This document shows, in pieces, positions 23,611 to 35,464 of a DNA stretch of 64,000 bases. This DNA is from Drosophila persimilis (lineage: Eukaryota > Arthropoda > Insecta > Diptera > Drosophilidae): NCBI RefSeq assembly GCF_003286085.1, contig NW_020825399.1:361765-425764 (forward strand), written 5' to 3'. The notes under the pieces are model-generated. The model ran no database searches. It saw only the letters and a program-made list of their open reading frames with translations, and was not told the DNA's origin. Every line of letters starts with the position of its first letter. The first letter of the stretch is position 1. The position numbers and the translations under genes were made by a program.

Positions 23611-24983
23611 CACTATGGTCTTGCACAACGTCTTACCAAGGGCACAAGCCTATCTGTAATCTCGCAGGATTTTGCTTCGCCAAATATCGACAAAGCGCAT
23701 CAAGGCAAGGACCGACACACCGACTTCAACCTCGACAACACGAACCCATCAGATTCACCTTCAGTTCGCCACTACATACATAACCGTTCCAGATCGTTAC
23801 CCGATTCCCCACATTTACGATTTTGCTGATCGTTCATATGGCAAAAACGTTTTTACTACACTAGACCTCGAACGAGCATACTATCAAATAGCGATGGCCG
23901 AAGAGGACATCGAAAAAAACAGTCGTATGCACACCGTTTGGGCTAATTGAATTTGTAAAAATGCCATTTACGTGTTTTGCTACATTGATGACATTCTCAT
24001 AATATCCAACTCAATGGAGGAGTACACACAATGTGTTGCAAATCTTACAAGCGCATAAACTTTGCATCAACGAGAAGAAGTGCTGTTTCGCACAACCTCA
24101 AGTGACATTACTGAGTTACACAGTCAACGGCAACGGAATTCAGCCTCCAGAGAATCGAGTGAAGTAAATTACTAAGTACACTCAGCCACAAACTATCTGC
24201 GAATTAGGTAATTTTCTTGGTATAGTTAACTATTACCACCGCTGCATACCTTTTGCATCAGAAATACAGTCGCCACTCAACGACACGCAGCATGAAGATA
24301 AACGACAAACGGCCAGTGCAGTGGACGCCAAGCTCGATCAAAGCATTCAAAAAATGCAACGTAAGAACGTTCTGGAGTATTCGAGGAATTGCCTTCCGTG
24401 CCAACGAGCCAAAATTCATAAGCACAACGCTCTAATTCCGGAAAAAAAACACTGTCCCCGATGGAATGTTTGATCACGTACCTCTAGACATTGTTGTGAT
24501 GCCCTTGATTCACGGATACAGATATTGTCTGACAATGATTGACCGCTTTTTCCGCTGGCTGGAGGCTGTGCCGTTGAAAGATATGACTGCAGAGACCATA
24601 TGTGAAGCAATATTGTCGCGCTGGATATCGCGTGTCGCGTGCCCATTGACTATTACAACCGATCAAGGAACTCAATTCGAATCTGCAGTCTAAGTCTCTG
24701 GCGAATATGCTGGGAAGCGTGCACATTCACACGACGCCATACCACCCCCAGTCAAATGGCATGATGGAGCGTTGGCACAGGTCCATGAAAGACTCAAGCT
24801 GCTTCCAAACGTCATGCTTGGCCTCCTCAAGGAGGACATAAAGGCATCAGCAGCAGAGATGCTATATGGGTGTACGTTACGTATTCCCAATATCGAACCG
24901 TCCATCTCGGCAGGTCTGCTGCGAATAAGCGGGCATCCCAAAATCAAACTTAGTTGTATTTGCGGGAGAATACCGGAAATAAG
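23611..24983 (+). mobile_element. Decayed Ty3/gypsy pol remnant
   Basis: RT is visible as DRYPIPHIYDFADRSYGKN and TTLDLERAYYQIAMAEEDI (23.79-23.92 kb) with a later YIDDILI (about 23.98 kb). The integrase core appears as [12 protein letters not shown] and [11 protein letters not shown] (24.54-24.69 kb) and HHPQSNGMMERWHR-like sequence (24.74-24.78 kb). Parts are missing and there are many breaks; no LTR is visible. The lineage is not settled. Confidence 0.75.
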
Positions 24984-26009
24984 CACGACAAAGAGTGCGT
25001 GCGAGAGAGACAGAAAATCAGTCTGAGCGTGACGTCGGGCGCTGCGTAGCCACTGCAAATTGATTTGTTCCTTTTGGCTACAAAAATTATCTGATCTGAT
25101 CCAGATTCAGCGATCTGATAGATATGGTCAGTATCTATGATTCTGCGTTTTTAGTTTTCTCAAATCTGCAATATTGTGGATGCAACAGATTTTCGTCCTT
25201 TGTGGGGGCGGAAGGGGGTGGGGCGAAATTTTGCGATATACGTTTTATAGTGAGATCTAACAGGAGTGCGGATACTAAATTTGGTTACTCTAGCTTTAAT
25301 AGTCTCTGAGATTTGTGAATATCCCCAGATTTGCATCCTTTGCGGGGGCGGAAGGGGGTGTGGCAATATTTTGAAACAAACTCGTCTCGGTCCGATATAT
25401 TAGGAGTGTGGATACCAAATTTGGTTGCTCTAGCTTTTATAGTCTCTGAGATCTAGGCGCTAATGTTTTACTCTAAGCAAAGCCGCCTATGCTACGTGTG
25501 TGTTAGAGAGAGACAGGGCGAGAAAAAATGAAATTGTTTTCTTGATGCTGGCTATAATAGTAATACGATCCAATTCAGATTCTGCAGTCTAAAAGATATG
25601 GTCATTCTCTACGATTCTGCGTTTTTTGTTTTCTCGTATCTTTAAAATTGTGGATGCCACAGATTTTCGCCCTTTGTGGGAGCGGAAGTGGGCGGGGCAA
25701 AGTTTTGAAATATTTTTGTAGCAGTGACATATCACAGAAGTCTGGATCCAAAACATCGTTGCTCTAGCTCTTATAGTCTTTGAGCATTAGGCGCTGAAGG
25801 GGACGGACAGACGGACAGACGGACGGACGGACAGACGGACAGACGGACGGACGGACAGACAGACAGGGCTCAATCGACTCGGCTATTGATGCTGATCAAG
25901 AATATATATACTTTATAGGGTCGGAAACGATTCCTTCTGGACGTTACACACATCCACTTTTACCACAAATCTAATATACCCCAATACTCATTTTGAGTAT
26001 CGGGTATAA
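24984..26009 (-). mobile_element. Helitron H3, missing its terminal hairpin end
   Basis: It is reversed relative to H1 and ends GAGTATCGGGTATAA at 26009. It lacks the first 90 or so bases of full copies (from CGAGGGGG to ATTAAACGA). It carries two GA-rich stretches, three related internal modules and a GACGGACA tandem tract (25803-25864). There is no open frame of note. Confidence 0.85.
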
Positions 26010-26012
26010 AAA

Positions 26013-27100
26013 CGAGGGGGAACGTTGTGAGTTGCTGCGGACACCGCAACTCTACAGTTATACCCGATACTAAGTCAGTATGGCTTTCCTCCGGCAGCGC
26101 CGCTAATATTAAACGACACGACAAAGAGTGCGTGCGAGAGAGACAGAAAATCAGTCTGAGCGTGATGTCACGCGCTGCGTAGCCACTGCAAATTGATTTG
26201 TTCCTTTTGGCTACAAAAATTATCTGATCTGATCCAGATTCAGCAATCTGATAGATATGGTCGTTATCTATGATTCTCCGTTTTTAGTTTTCTCGAATCT
26301 GCAATATTGTGGATGCAACAGATTTTCGTCCTTTGTGTGGGCGGAAGGGGGTGGGGCGAAATTTTGAGATACACGTTTTATAGTGAGATCTAAGAGAAGT
26401 GCGGATTCCAAATTTGGTTACTCTAGCGTTAATAGTCTTTGAGATTTGTGAATATCCCCAGATTTGCATCCTTTGCGGGGGCGGAAGGGGGTGTGGCGAA
26501 ATTTTGAAACAAACTCGTCTCGGTCTGATATATTAGGAGTGTGGATACCAAATTTTGTTGCTCTAGCTTTTATAGTCTCTGAGATCTAGGCGCCTATGCT
26601 ACCTGTGTGTTAGAGAGAGACAGGGCGAGAAAAAATGAAATTGTTTTCTTGATGCTGGCTATAATAGTAATACGATCCAATTCAGATTCTGCAGTCTAAA
26701 AGATATGGTCATTCTCTACGATTCTGCGTTTTTTGTTTTCTCGTATCTTTAAAATTGTGGATGCCACAGATTTTCGCCCTTTGTGGGGGCGGAAGTGGGC
26801 GGGGCAAAGTTTTGAAATATTTTTGTAGCAGTGACATATCACAGAAGTCTGGATCCAAAACATCGTTGCTCTAGCTCTTATAGTCTTTGAGCATTAGGCG
26901 CTGAAGGGGACGGACAGACGGATGGACGGACAGACGGACAGACGGACAGACAGACATGGCTCAATCGACTCGGCTATTGATGCTGATCAAGAATATATAT
27001 ACTTTATGGGGTCGGAAACGATTCCTTCTGGACGTTACACACATCCACTTTTACCACAAATCTAATATACCCCAATACTCATTTTGAGTATCGGGTATAA
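26013..27100 (-). mobile_element. Helitron H4, full length, in tandem with H3
   Basis: It runs from CGAGGGGGAACGTTGTGAGT to GAGTATCGGGTATAA, both ends seen in other complete copies. A 7-bp stem hairpin (GAGTTGC ... GCAACTC) lies near the CGAGG end, which is the 3' end in element orientation. It follows H3 in the same orientation with only an A run between them. Beyond it, the leader of element B resumes. Confidence 0.87.
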
Positions 27101-28122
27101 ATATAATACTATGTGATTTTGTTTTAAAAATCGGACACAGTCAAAAGAAAATTGATGAATTGGAAAAACTATTGAAATAGTGTTGTCCCCAGTGCCAGTG
27201 CCAAGGAAAACCCACAGCAGAAAGCCAAACCAGCTGTTTCGCCAGACCCATGCACGACTGCCGACGATATTACGCACAAACCCATGTTGCATTATAATTT
27301 ATACCCTTAAATTTGGCGGCTACAATGCGGCCAGGAATATATAATACCCAAGGAGATATAACAGCCCGCGCTACAAAGAGCGTACACCCAATATAAAAAC
27401 CTGTGCGAAGACCAGCACCGGCCCCACCAGACCCAGCAAGGACCAATAATATAAGTGCGAGTGGCATAGGACCGCCCCTTGCACCGTCGATGGACAGTAA
27501 CACAACCACTCCAGCAGCAGAAAATGCACCAGACTTCGCCGATTCTGCTCCTACCGAGCAAAGGGATGCACTCAGCCTACAAGAGGCTTTAAAAGTGTAT
27601 CCAAACGACCTCGCCCACTCACAATAGCTGAGTACCGGGCACGACCAAACAAAAAACCCCCACCAAGAAAGGATCAACTTCGCACTGGTGCGAAGAAACG
27701 CAAATGAGCTGCAAAAATGCCATGCCTCATATTGCCAATAATTATAATTTTCTAACTCAAGTTGAAGCTCCCTTAAAGTGCAACTTGAAAATACTAACCT
27801 CTGTTAGGCTATTACTAAAACCATGTGATCGATGTTGAATTATATAATGAAAAACCTGTAAATCGATCACATGTCCCTTAACATTTTTTTTTCCTTCATA
27901 TTGGTCAAATATTAAAAAAAAAATATATATATATAAAAAAAAAAATTATATTGATATAATTTTAAAGACAAAAAAAAAAGAAAGGGTATATAGATATGTG
28001 TGTTCATGAAAAAGAAAATTTTTAATACATTTTTTTATTATTAAAAAGAATAAACGAATAGCAGATAATTAAAAAAAAAAAAAAACATTGTATAAACCAA
28101 TTTTTGAGAGAAAATCATCACC

Positions 28123-28377
28123 ATGGGTTGGTTCGGTTCTGACGATAGTCAAACCAAAGACAATACGGCCAATGTGGTCAATAATGTCAAAATAATAGAC
28201 CACAGGGATGATCTCAATGCACTCTGGTTATTACCTCTGATTTTAACCATTGTCAGTGTTTTACAATTCCTTTTAACATTGTATGTAAAACATAATAAGA
28301 TAATTAAAAAGATATATATGAGTAGGGCAAACAATTTAGATAGAGTCAAAAAAAAAATTGGTCTCAACGACCCCTAG
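28123..28377 (+). CDS. First small leader ORF of element B, third copy (84 aa)
   Basis: It starts MGWFGSDDSQTKD and keeps the single hydrophobic segment and basic tail. It ends KKKIGLNDP, the same end as the inverted copy at 10855-11109. Confidence 0.6.
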   Translation: MGWFGSDDSQTKDNTANVVNNVKIIDHRDDLNALWLLPLILTIVSVLQFLLTLYVKHNKIIKKIYMSRANNLDRVKKKIGLNDP

Positions 28378-28781
28378 GAGCATAATAGAGCTCGAATACA
28401 TGTACATGGGTACATTTCAGGTAGAATTCTCGCCTTTAATATACTGTTACAAAGCCAAAATAAAATGTCTCGTAAAACAGTAGCATCCATTAGGGCTACC
28501 CACGATAGGAATGAAAATTTCGAATATAGAGCTAAAGCAATCTTAGCCGTATTCCCCAATCCAATTAGCATATACGAGTTCGAATACTCATATATGAACG
28601 ATATAATTTACCTTTTTCACCACTAATTCATTGTGATGCCACACAAAAGGGTATCGTATTATCAACCATACCCGGCATCCTCGTAAACAGCCAAATAATA
28701 GAAAATGAAATTCTAGGAAGAATTGTGATTGCTAATGTTAGATTGTCTTCCAATCGGAATGGACAACATTAAAAAACACAT

Positions 28782-29733
28782 ATGGACTGGCTTACGATCT
28801 GCGATAAAATTTGCACTCTAAGAGCAGAATTCGATAAGTCATATAAATGCTTATCGCAGAACAGACCAACTCAAAATAGTACGGTCATTAAACATACAAC
28901 TAATTTGGTAAACAAATATAATGAGGACAGAGAACTTTTTCTAGAGAACAAACAAAGACTTACTGATATACATTGGTTTCAAGCTACAGACGTCTTCAAA
29001 TGTCTAAGGGAACGATTAGTATTCGTTAGAGAAAAATTCAATCTAGACATACACATACCAAATCTTCTAAACACAGCTGCGACATATATACCAGCTGTAG
29101 AATCGGAATCAGGGCCAATAAGTCCCAGGCCCCCGAATGTACAAAATATTATCATCATATCGGAAGACGATTCTCGATCAAATAGATCGAACCATCCGGT
29201 AAACGACGACAAACCGTCGACTAGTTCAGCAAACAGCGTGGTTGGTCAAGAACCAACCACAATGGCAGACGAAACAATTGCCCAAACGGGCATATATCAA
29301 AGATATTTCGCACGCCATTCCGGAATTTAATGGACAGAAACTCCATTTACAAAGATTCATTACGGCAGTCAAATTGGTCAATCTAACGAAAGGACCATAC
29401 GAAAATTTAGCTATAGAAGTAATTAAATCAAATGTAATAGGAACTACATTGTATAAAATACAAGATGAAACCACCATTAACGCAATAATAAAGAAATTGC
29501 AAGACACTATTGTCGGAGAGTCATCAGATGTTATAGAGGCTAAAATGGCAAAAGTATGCCAAAAAGGCAAAACAGCCGCCCAATTCACAACAGAGATTGA
29601 TGATATAAGAAAACTTCTAGAAGCATCATACATTGATGAGGGTTTGCCAGCGGAACACGCCGATAAGTTCAGCGCAAAGAGGCCATTAGTACAATGGTTA
29701 AAAATTGCGAGCACGGCAGACTAAAAACAATAC
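28782..29733 (+). pseudogene. gag region of element B, part 3
   Basis: It repeats 13703-14653 at an offset of 15080, with the same Gag N-terminus and capsid-like segment. It is broken in few places. Confidence 0.75.
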
Positions 29734-31751
29734 TAAAAGCAGGCACATTCCCAACAATGAATGATGCCGTAGCAAAATTCGTGGCATTCCTCAATTCTAA
29801 AACAGGAAAACAACTTACATTCCTTATAGATACAGGTGCCAATATATCACTATTAAAAGAAAATTCAGATGTCTTTAACGACATTCAAACAAAAAATAAA
29901 ATAGATATTCAAGGAATAGGGGAAGGTATAATAACATCCCAAGGCCTTGCCCTAATAGAGCTACAGACAGATAAGTACATATTTCCACACAATTCCCATT
30001 TAGTTAATCAGAATCTTGCAATTCCGTGTGATGGAATAATAGGCATTGATTTCATAAAAGAATTAAACTGCCTAATAGACTAAAAACCTGCAGAGGATTG
30101 GTTAATAATACGACCAAATAATATAAAAATTAAAATTTATATTCCAATAACATACAGTTCTGGTAACAATACAATTCTTCTACCAGCAAGATCACAAGTT
30201 GTCAGAAAAATAGAATTAACGTCCGATATAGAAACCATATTAATCCCAAACTAGGAAATTCAACCTGGTATTTATGTAGCAAATACAATAACTTCAAAAA
30301 ATAATACATTTGTCCGATTGCTGAATACAACCAGTACCAACCAATTAGTACATATAAATAACATACAATATGAATCACTTTCAAATTACAAGGTAATTCA
30401 AACAACTCAAAAAATCCGAGAAAAAAACTGTCATAGCTGAATTAAGCAAACATTTCCCAGTACAATTCAAGAAGCAATTAACTAAACTATGCACCAATTT
30501 TTGTGACGTATTCGGGCTTGAAACCGAATCAATCACAACAAATAATTTTTATAAACAGAAATTGAGATTGAGGGATGACGAACCTATATATATAAAGAAC
30601 TATCGAAGCCCGCATAGCCAAGTTGAGGGAATTAAAAAACAAGTAGGAAAATTAATCAACGACAATATTGTCGAACCATCCGGTTCCGAATACAACAGCC
30701 CACTTCTACTTGTCCCAAAGAAAGCCCTTCCGGGTTCAGAACAAAAGAAATGGCGATTAGTAGTTGACTATCGTCAAATAAACAAAAAACTCCTGGCCGA
30801 CAAATTGATGACCTAGAATTGATGACATTTTGGATCAACTCGGTAGAGCAAAGTATTTCTCATGCCTTGACTTAATGTCAGGTTTTCATCAAATCGAACT
30901 AGAAGAAAGTTCGCGAAATATAACGTCTTTTTCAACGAGCAATTGCTCATATCGCTTCACGCGACTACCATTTGGTTTAAAAATAGCGCCGAATTCATTT
31001 CAAAGAATGATGACTATAGCATTCTCTGGACTTGAAGCTTCGCAAGCCTTCCTGTATATGGACGATCTAATAGTCATGGGTTGTTCCGAAAAACATATGC
31101 TTAAAAACTTAACAGATATTTTTGAGATATGTAGGAAACACAACCTAAAATTACATCCACAAAAATGTTCATTTTTTATGCATGAAGTGACCTTTCTTGG
31201 TCATAAATGCACAGATAAAGGAATCTTGCCAGATAATCTTCCGATTATCTTTCGTAGTGATCAGACGTGTTTTTGTTTTGCGCTCCGCATTTTTTCCTTT
31301 TGTTTTGAATAAACAGCCGGTGTTTTCCTAACTAAATTCTAAATATACTTTCTAACCAGACAACAATCTGGAAACCTATTCATTTACGCGAGTGCATGCC
31401 TTTTGATTTGTGTTAAAACATTGTTTAACTTTTTATTTTTCGGCGTCGGCTTGTGCTTGTGTTTGTGTTGTTGCAGTGAGTGAGTACGCATTATATTGCA
31501 TTGCAGTCTGCTCTCGTCTGGTAGCATTTGTTGTTTTATCACTCTCTCGGTATCACCTCAACTTCAATAACTGTTCTTTCTCTCTCGCTCTTTAAACTTT
31601 CTGAGCAATAGCGCTCTCTGCTTAGTAGCTCTCGCTATAACCTCTCTCCACTCTGCTCTCTTTTTTTACCAATTCCGCTCTGAGCGTTGTCTGGCACATT
31701 GGTCTGATAGCAATTTGTTTTGCAAATAATAGTAAATAAATAAATAATAAA

Positions 31752-32792
31752 ATGGAATACGCTGTGGTCTGTGCCAAAAAAAGCTGTAAGAAGCAGATCA
31801 CCCACGATCAGCCGAATGTCCCCTGCTGGCTCTGCGACAGCGTAGTGCACGCAAAATGCGCTGGATTTTCTGGCCTCGTGAGTGATGCTATAGCCAAACC
31901 TAATGGCTTGCATTACAGTTGCGAGGCATGCCGTGCGGTGGAGAAAGACATGGTGGCTTTCATGAGGCAGACGCGGAGTGGCTTTAAGGAGCTGACCGTT
32001 GGTTTCAAAAACCAATACGATCGGCTCCTAGCCATGTAGGCTCAGTTTAGCGGTTTAAAACTGCTGAATGAGTCTCCGAGGCGCAAAAAGGTCACTCCGC
32101 GGGATCTGCAATTGCCAACCGTCACTCAGCCGTGCGCCGCCGAAAAACTGACTCCGACCACTCCAAAGGTGCAGCAGTTGATCTCGTTTGCCACTCCAAG
32201 GGCAACAACATCTGCTGGCGATGCAGATTCGGTAGCCGAATTCATCGGCTCGGAGAATGTGCAGCCAAGTACGTCTGCAGCGTCCGTGTCCGTGGTGTCC
32301 GAAAGTTCGCTAGTTGTCCCGTCTATCCCGATCCCACCAGTAAATAGACGTTCCGGACCTCCGGATATTGCCATCACAGGTACTAGGCCTGTGGTGACTA
32401 AACCACTGGTGGGAGTCCCACCAAAACGACAAGTTTTTGTTTCACGGCTGGCCCCCGACCTCACATATAATGATGTAATTGCTTTTATTCAAAGCAAAAT
32501 AAAAGCCGTGGGTTTAAAGGTGGAGAAATTTAACTTCTCTTATTCCAGGGAGATAGCCTCGTTTAAGATAAGCATCTCCCCAACTCAATTTGACACCATT
32601 TGCTCCGCCAAATTTTGGCCGGAGCATTTGGTGGTGAAGGAGTTTAAGGCTAAGAAGAAGAATAGGCCCCCCATATCCCTTCCAAATCTTTCCAGTGTGC
32701 CACCCTCAACCTCAACTTCCCGTCTTTCTTCCACCTTTCCAAAAACTAACTTCTCTTTTAGTAACCTATCAGAATGTAAGAGGCTTGCGTAG
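31752..32792 (+). pseudogene. ORF1 of the CR1-like LINE (PHD-finger protein)
   Basis: The start is MEYAVVCAKKSCKKQ. Cysteines and a histidine in the order C, C, CWLC, HAKC and CEAC form a PHD-like finger in about the first 60 residues, as in ORF1 of other CR1 elements, where such proteins bind the element RNA. A proline- and serine-rich linker follows, then a region with RQVFVSRLAPDLTYNDVIAF resembling an RNA-recognition-like fold. One in-frame TAG stands at 32037-32039; the frame is otherwise open for 346 codons. ORF2 overlaps its end. Confidence 0.72.
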
Positions 32793-34150
32793 TAAGCTCA
32801 GCATTCTTTTCCGGGATAGTGTTGCATTTGCTTCCCACGTTATTGTGTTTACTGAAACCTGGTTAAAGCCGGACATTCTTAGTTCCGAGGTTTTGGCAGG
32901 TCGGTACACAACTTTTAGAAAGGACCGTTCGTCTCGACGTGCAGGGGGGGTTCTAATTGCAGTGGACTCTTACTTCACGTCGGAACACTTCACAGTCCAA
33001 GTTCAACAGGAACTGGAATTCCTGTGTGTAAAACTGATTCTTCCCGCTTTCGCTATATTCGTTACTTGCTCGTATATCCCACCTTCTTCGGATATTTCAA
33101 TTTATGAGCAGCACTTGTCCGCTTTAACCGCTGTTTCTTCCTCGCTATCTGATAAAGATCGTATGATAATTCTTGGTGACTTCAACTTGCCAGGAACTGT
33201 TTGGTCTTCGGTAAACGAGTCTAGATCCTAGTGCCCATATCACGACATGACTTTGTTGACGGCTTGCTTGACCTATCCCTGTCTCAAGTCAACCATGTGA
33301 AAAATTCCTTGGGTCGATTGCTTGATCTGTGCTTTGTATCGGATCCGACCATAGTGTTGTTAACCCGAGCCCTTCCGCTCACTATACCTGAAGACGCCTA
33401 CCACCCTACTTTCGAGGTGTCGCTAGATATAGGACCAACTGTATTGGATCGGTCGAGTAGGCTGCCCGAACGTGTCCGCTGCTTTCGTAAAGCCGAGTTT
33501 GCGAAGCTTAATAACCTCATTAGGGATTTTGATTGGTCCGCTTTGTACTTGTGCACTGTGCATATCATAAAAGGCACAAACATTTTTTACAATACTCTTG
33601 GCACATTTTTCGATTCTTGTGTCCCGCTTTCTTATCCGACTAGATAGAGTTATCCAGTCTAAAAAACTTAAAATCAAGACTTTATAAAAAATTTCAAGAA
33701 GTGGGTTCTCCTACTTCTCACTCTCGCTATGTATTAGCTCGGTCAAACTTTTCAGTTCTTAATGCTCAATGCTATAAGAACTACCTATCTCGATGCAGGA
33801 TACGTTTTTCTCAGGACCCTAAACAGTTTTACAGCTTCGTAAACAGTAAGCGTAGAACGTCCGCACACCCATCCTCGCTATCATTTTGTAATACGTCGGC
33901 AAATAATGATCAGGCAATTGCCGATCTTTTTGCCCAATTCTTCCAAACCAGCTACTCTGGTCATCCGTACCCATACGGTTTACCGAAGTCGAACGGCATT
34001 TTCAGTCCCTTGTTAAATGAATGTTCCCTACTTCATGATCTTAGACTAGTTAAGCCGGTGTTTTCACCGGGTCCAGACGGGGTTCCAGGTTGTGTACTCA
34101 GGTACTGCGCCGAGGCTCTGTGTGGACCTTTGCTTAAACTATTTGTTGCG
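32695..34150 (+). pseudogene. ORF2 of the CR1-like LINE (endonuclease and start of RT)
   Basis: An apurinic-type endonuclease is visible: YQNVRGLRSK (32.76 kb), FTETWLKP (32.85 kb), RRAGGVLIAV, CSYIPPSSD and LGDFNLPG (33.18 kb). A linker and the beginning of RT (VFSPGPDGVPGCVLRYCAEA, about 34.06 kb) follow. The reading frame changes near 33.23 kb and again between 33.65 and 33.70 kb, so it is not functional. Sequence stops at 34150 where LTR sequence takes over. Confidence 0.72.
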
Positions 34151-34439
34151 TGACCTTCCATCCATGCCCACAATTATTAGTTATTGATCTGAATTATGAA
34201 GTCTAGGGCAAAGCGGGAGCGCAATAAAAGCTCGCTCTCTCGCTCTTGGCGAATTCGCCCCGCTTTGCCACCGTAGGATAGCTAGAGTAAGAGATTTGAA
34301 TTGTGTAGAAAATATAGTTGTTCGCCAACCTTGAAATAGATCGAGCGTATCAAGTTTTTCGCCCCGCCAAATAAATAATTTAAATTACAGCCACCTAAAG
34401 TTTTCGGTAATTGATTAGAAAAACTCTTCTAATTTTTCA
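34151..34439 (+). repeat. LTR of the right-hand BEL/Pao element (candidate)
   Basis: The segment begins TGACC exactly where CR1 sequence stops and ends TTTTTCA exactly before a tRNA-Asn-type primer site, giving 289 bases with TG...CA ends. The partner LTR must lie beyond the window, so the limits cannot be checked by comparison. Confidence 0.6.
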
Positions 34440-34457
34440 TGGCGCCCCCGGGTGGAC
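34440..34457 (+). promoter_or_regulatory. Primer binding site, tRNA-Asn type
   Basis: TGGCGCCCCCGGGTGGAC matches the complement of the 3' end of Drosophila tRNA-Asn (GTT) including CCA, with one mismatch near the inner end. It stands immediately after the candidate LTR. Confidence 0.7.
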
Positions 34458-34873
34458 TGTAAAGTGAATTATAGGCAACAAAAAACAAGTGACAGTGACA
34501 CAAGAAATTGCAGTATACATACATATGCAAACATATTCGTTGCCCGCGTCGTGTGTGTGTGCAATCGGCAATCAATTTTTTTGTAAAATATCATCGCGTC
34601 GGTCGCGCAAACAAAAATTTTTGTGCAAATTCTGCTACCGCCGAGGGATGCCCTGCGATAAAAACAGGAAAGTAGCTGTTGGATTCAAAGATCCAAAAGA
34701 GGAATCAGAGGTATTTGTGCAGAAAATTGAAGGCTGAGCAAAAGACATTCAGATCTCTCTTTGAGGTGTCTTGTGCTGAAAACATTGCACATCGCCTTCA
34801 ATTCTAGGCACAGACGTATGATATACATATAGTAGAGCTTGATTGCATGCATTTTATTAGTAATATAACTAAA
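34458..34873 (+). other. Leader of the right-hand BEL/Pao element, left part
   Basis: The stretch follows the tRNA-Asn primer site and runs to the copia array. A short open frame around 34.6-34.74 kb (MPCDKNRKVAVGFKDPKEES) has no motif I recognise. The leader is inferred to continue at 60896, across the copia insertion. Confidence 0.55.
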
Positions 34874-34878
34874 AACAT
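34874..34878. repeat. Target-site duplication AACAT, left copy
   Basis: The five bases AACAT precede the first copia LTR. The same five follow the last LTR at 60891-60895. copia makes 5-bp duplications. Confidence 0.88.
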
Positions 34879-35127
34879 TATTGGTAGACTGGCTATGACA
34901 ATTAGTAAACGGAAGACAGTACCAAGTTATGTTTTTCTTTAAAGATTATTTATGTATTTCTTGATTACTTTTTGCTGCAACACCGGTCCACACACTTGAG
35001 ATCACAAAAGAAGAGAGAGCGTCGACTCTTCAAGTGTGACCAGACTAACTCATAATAATAATACCTAACATATCGATAATATTATTTAATGTTATTATTT
35101 GAATGTGGGAATAGGCGTATTCCAACA
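34879..35127 (-). repeat. copia-family LTR 1 (3' end of unit 1)
   Basis: Read on -, it starts TGTTGGAATACGCC and ends CTACCAATA. It differs from the other four copies by one base that I can see. The polypurine tract GAGGGGGGCG (on -) lies next to it at 35128-35137. Confidence 0.92.
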
Positions 35128-35464
35128 CGCCCCCCTCAAAAATAACATTAATTATCAAAATCATAAAAATAAAAAATATAAAAAAAGTTTTCATCATTAA
35201 ATCAAAAGGTAACATTCAATTGTTATTCTAATGTGGTTGGTGTGCATTCTGGGAAGTGTTATGTGATCTAGCATTTGCTCTAAGGATACGGGGAAAACCC
35301 AGAAAAACCCGATCAGATCACTTTAAAATTAGATTAACATAAAATTAAATTACTTTAACAATTCATTGGTTCTTTTGGTTCAAATCAAAAAAAAAAATTA
35401 AATATGAATTAATGTAATAAATTCGTTAATAAAGCTTCATGTTCATGTTTTCATTAAATTGGAA
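35128..35464 (-). other. 3' untranslated region of copia unit 1
   Basis: About 340 AT-rich bases lie between the stop of the polyprotein and the 3' LTR, ending in the polypurine tract. The same stretch is seen in units 2, 3 and 4 (in unit 3 with a Helitron inside). No gene is present. Confidence 0.85.

Larger units (their letters stand above)
16369..31235. repeat. Second copy of the chimeric unit, interrupted at 18803-27100
   Basis: 16369-18802 repeats 8480 to about 10925, and 27101-31235 repeats about 12015 to 16154 at a steady offset near 15080. Between the halves lies an 8.3-kb block of Helitron, BEL/Pao and Ty3/gypsy sequence. The segment that held the LTR in the first unit is absent at this joint. 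The unit ends at 31235, where CR1-like LINE sequence begins. Confidence 0.82.
27101..31235 (+). mobile_element. Element B, part 3: leader, small ORFs, gag, pol (partial)
   Basis: It matches about 12015-16154 closely. The leader is 27101-28122, the first small ORF 28123-28377, a broken copy of the second small ORF 28465-28771, gag 28782-29733 and protease plus RT 29734-31235 (FLIDTGANIS at 29.82 kb, YMDD at 31.06 kb). It stops within pol at 31235, where CR1-like LINE sequence begins. It has a few breaks, many shared with part 2, so the copies descend from one already damaged template. Confidence 0.83.
31236..34150 (+). mobile_element. CR1-clade LINE (DMCR1A-like), 5' part
   Basis: It has a 5' region of about 0.5 kb (31236-31751), ORF1 with a PHD-type zinc finger, and the endonuclease plus start of RT of ORF2. 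YQNVRGLRSK and the ETWL and LGDFNLPG motifs are typical of the CR1 group. It stops at 34150 inside RT, where the TG of a likely LTR begins, so it is probably interrupted and not 5'-end-only. It inserted into or joined element B pol at 31235; the flank duplication cannot be seen because the 3' end is outside the window. Confidence 0.78.

Noticed and set aside
25803-25864. Short direct repeats resembling a CRISPR array
   Set aside because: GACGGACA is a simple tandem tract typical of DINE-1-like Helitrons, without spacers.
31752-32039. Host PHD-finger gene
   Set aside because: The same frame continues past one stop into the rest of a CR1 ORF1, and the endonuclease ORF follows at once.
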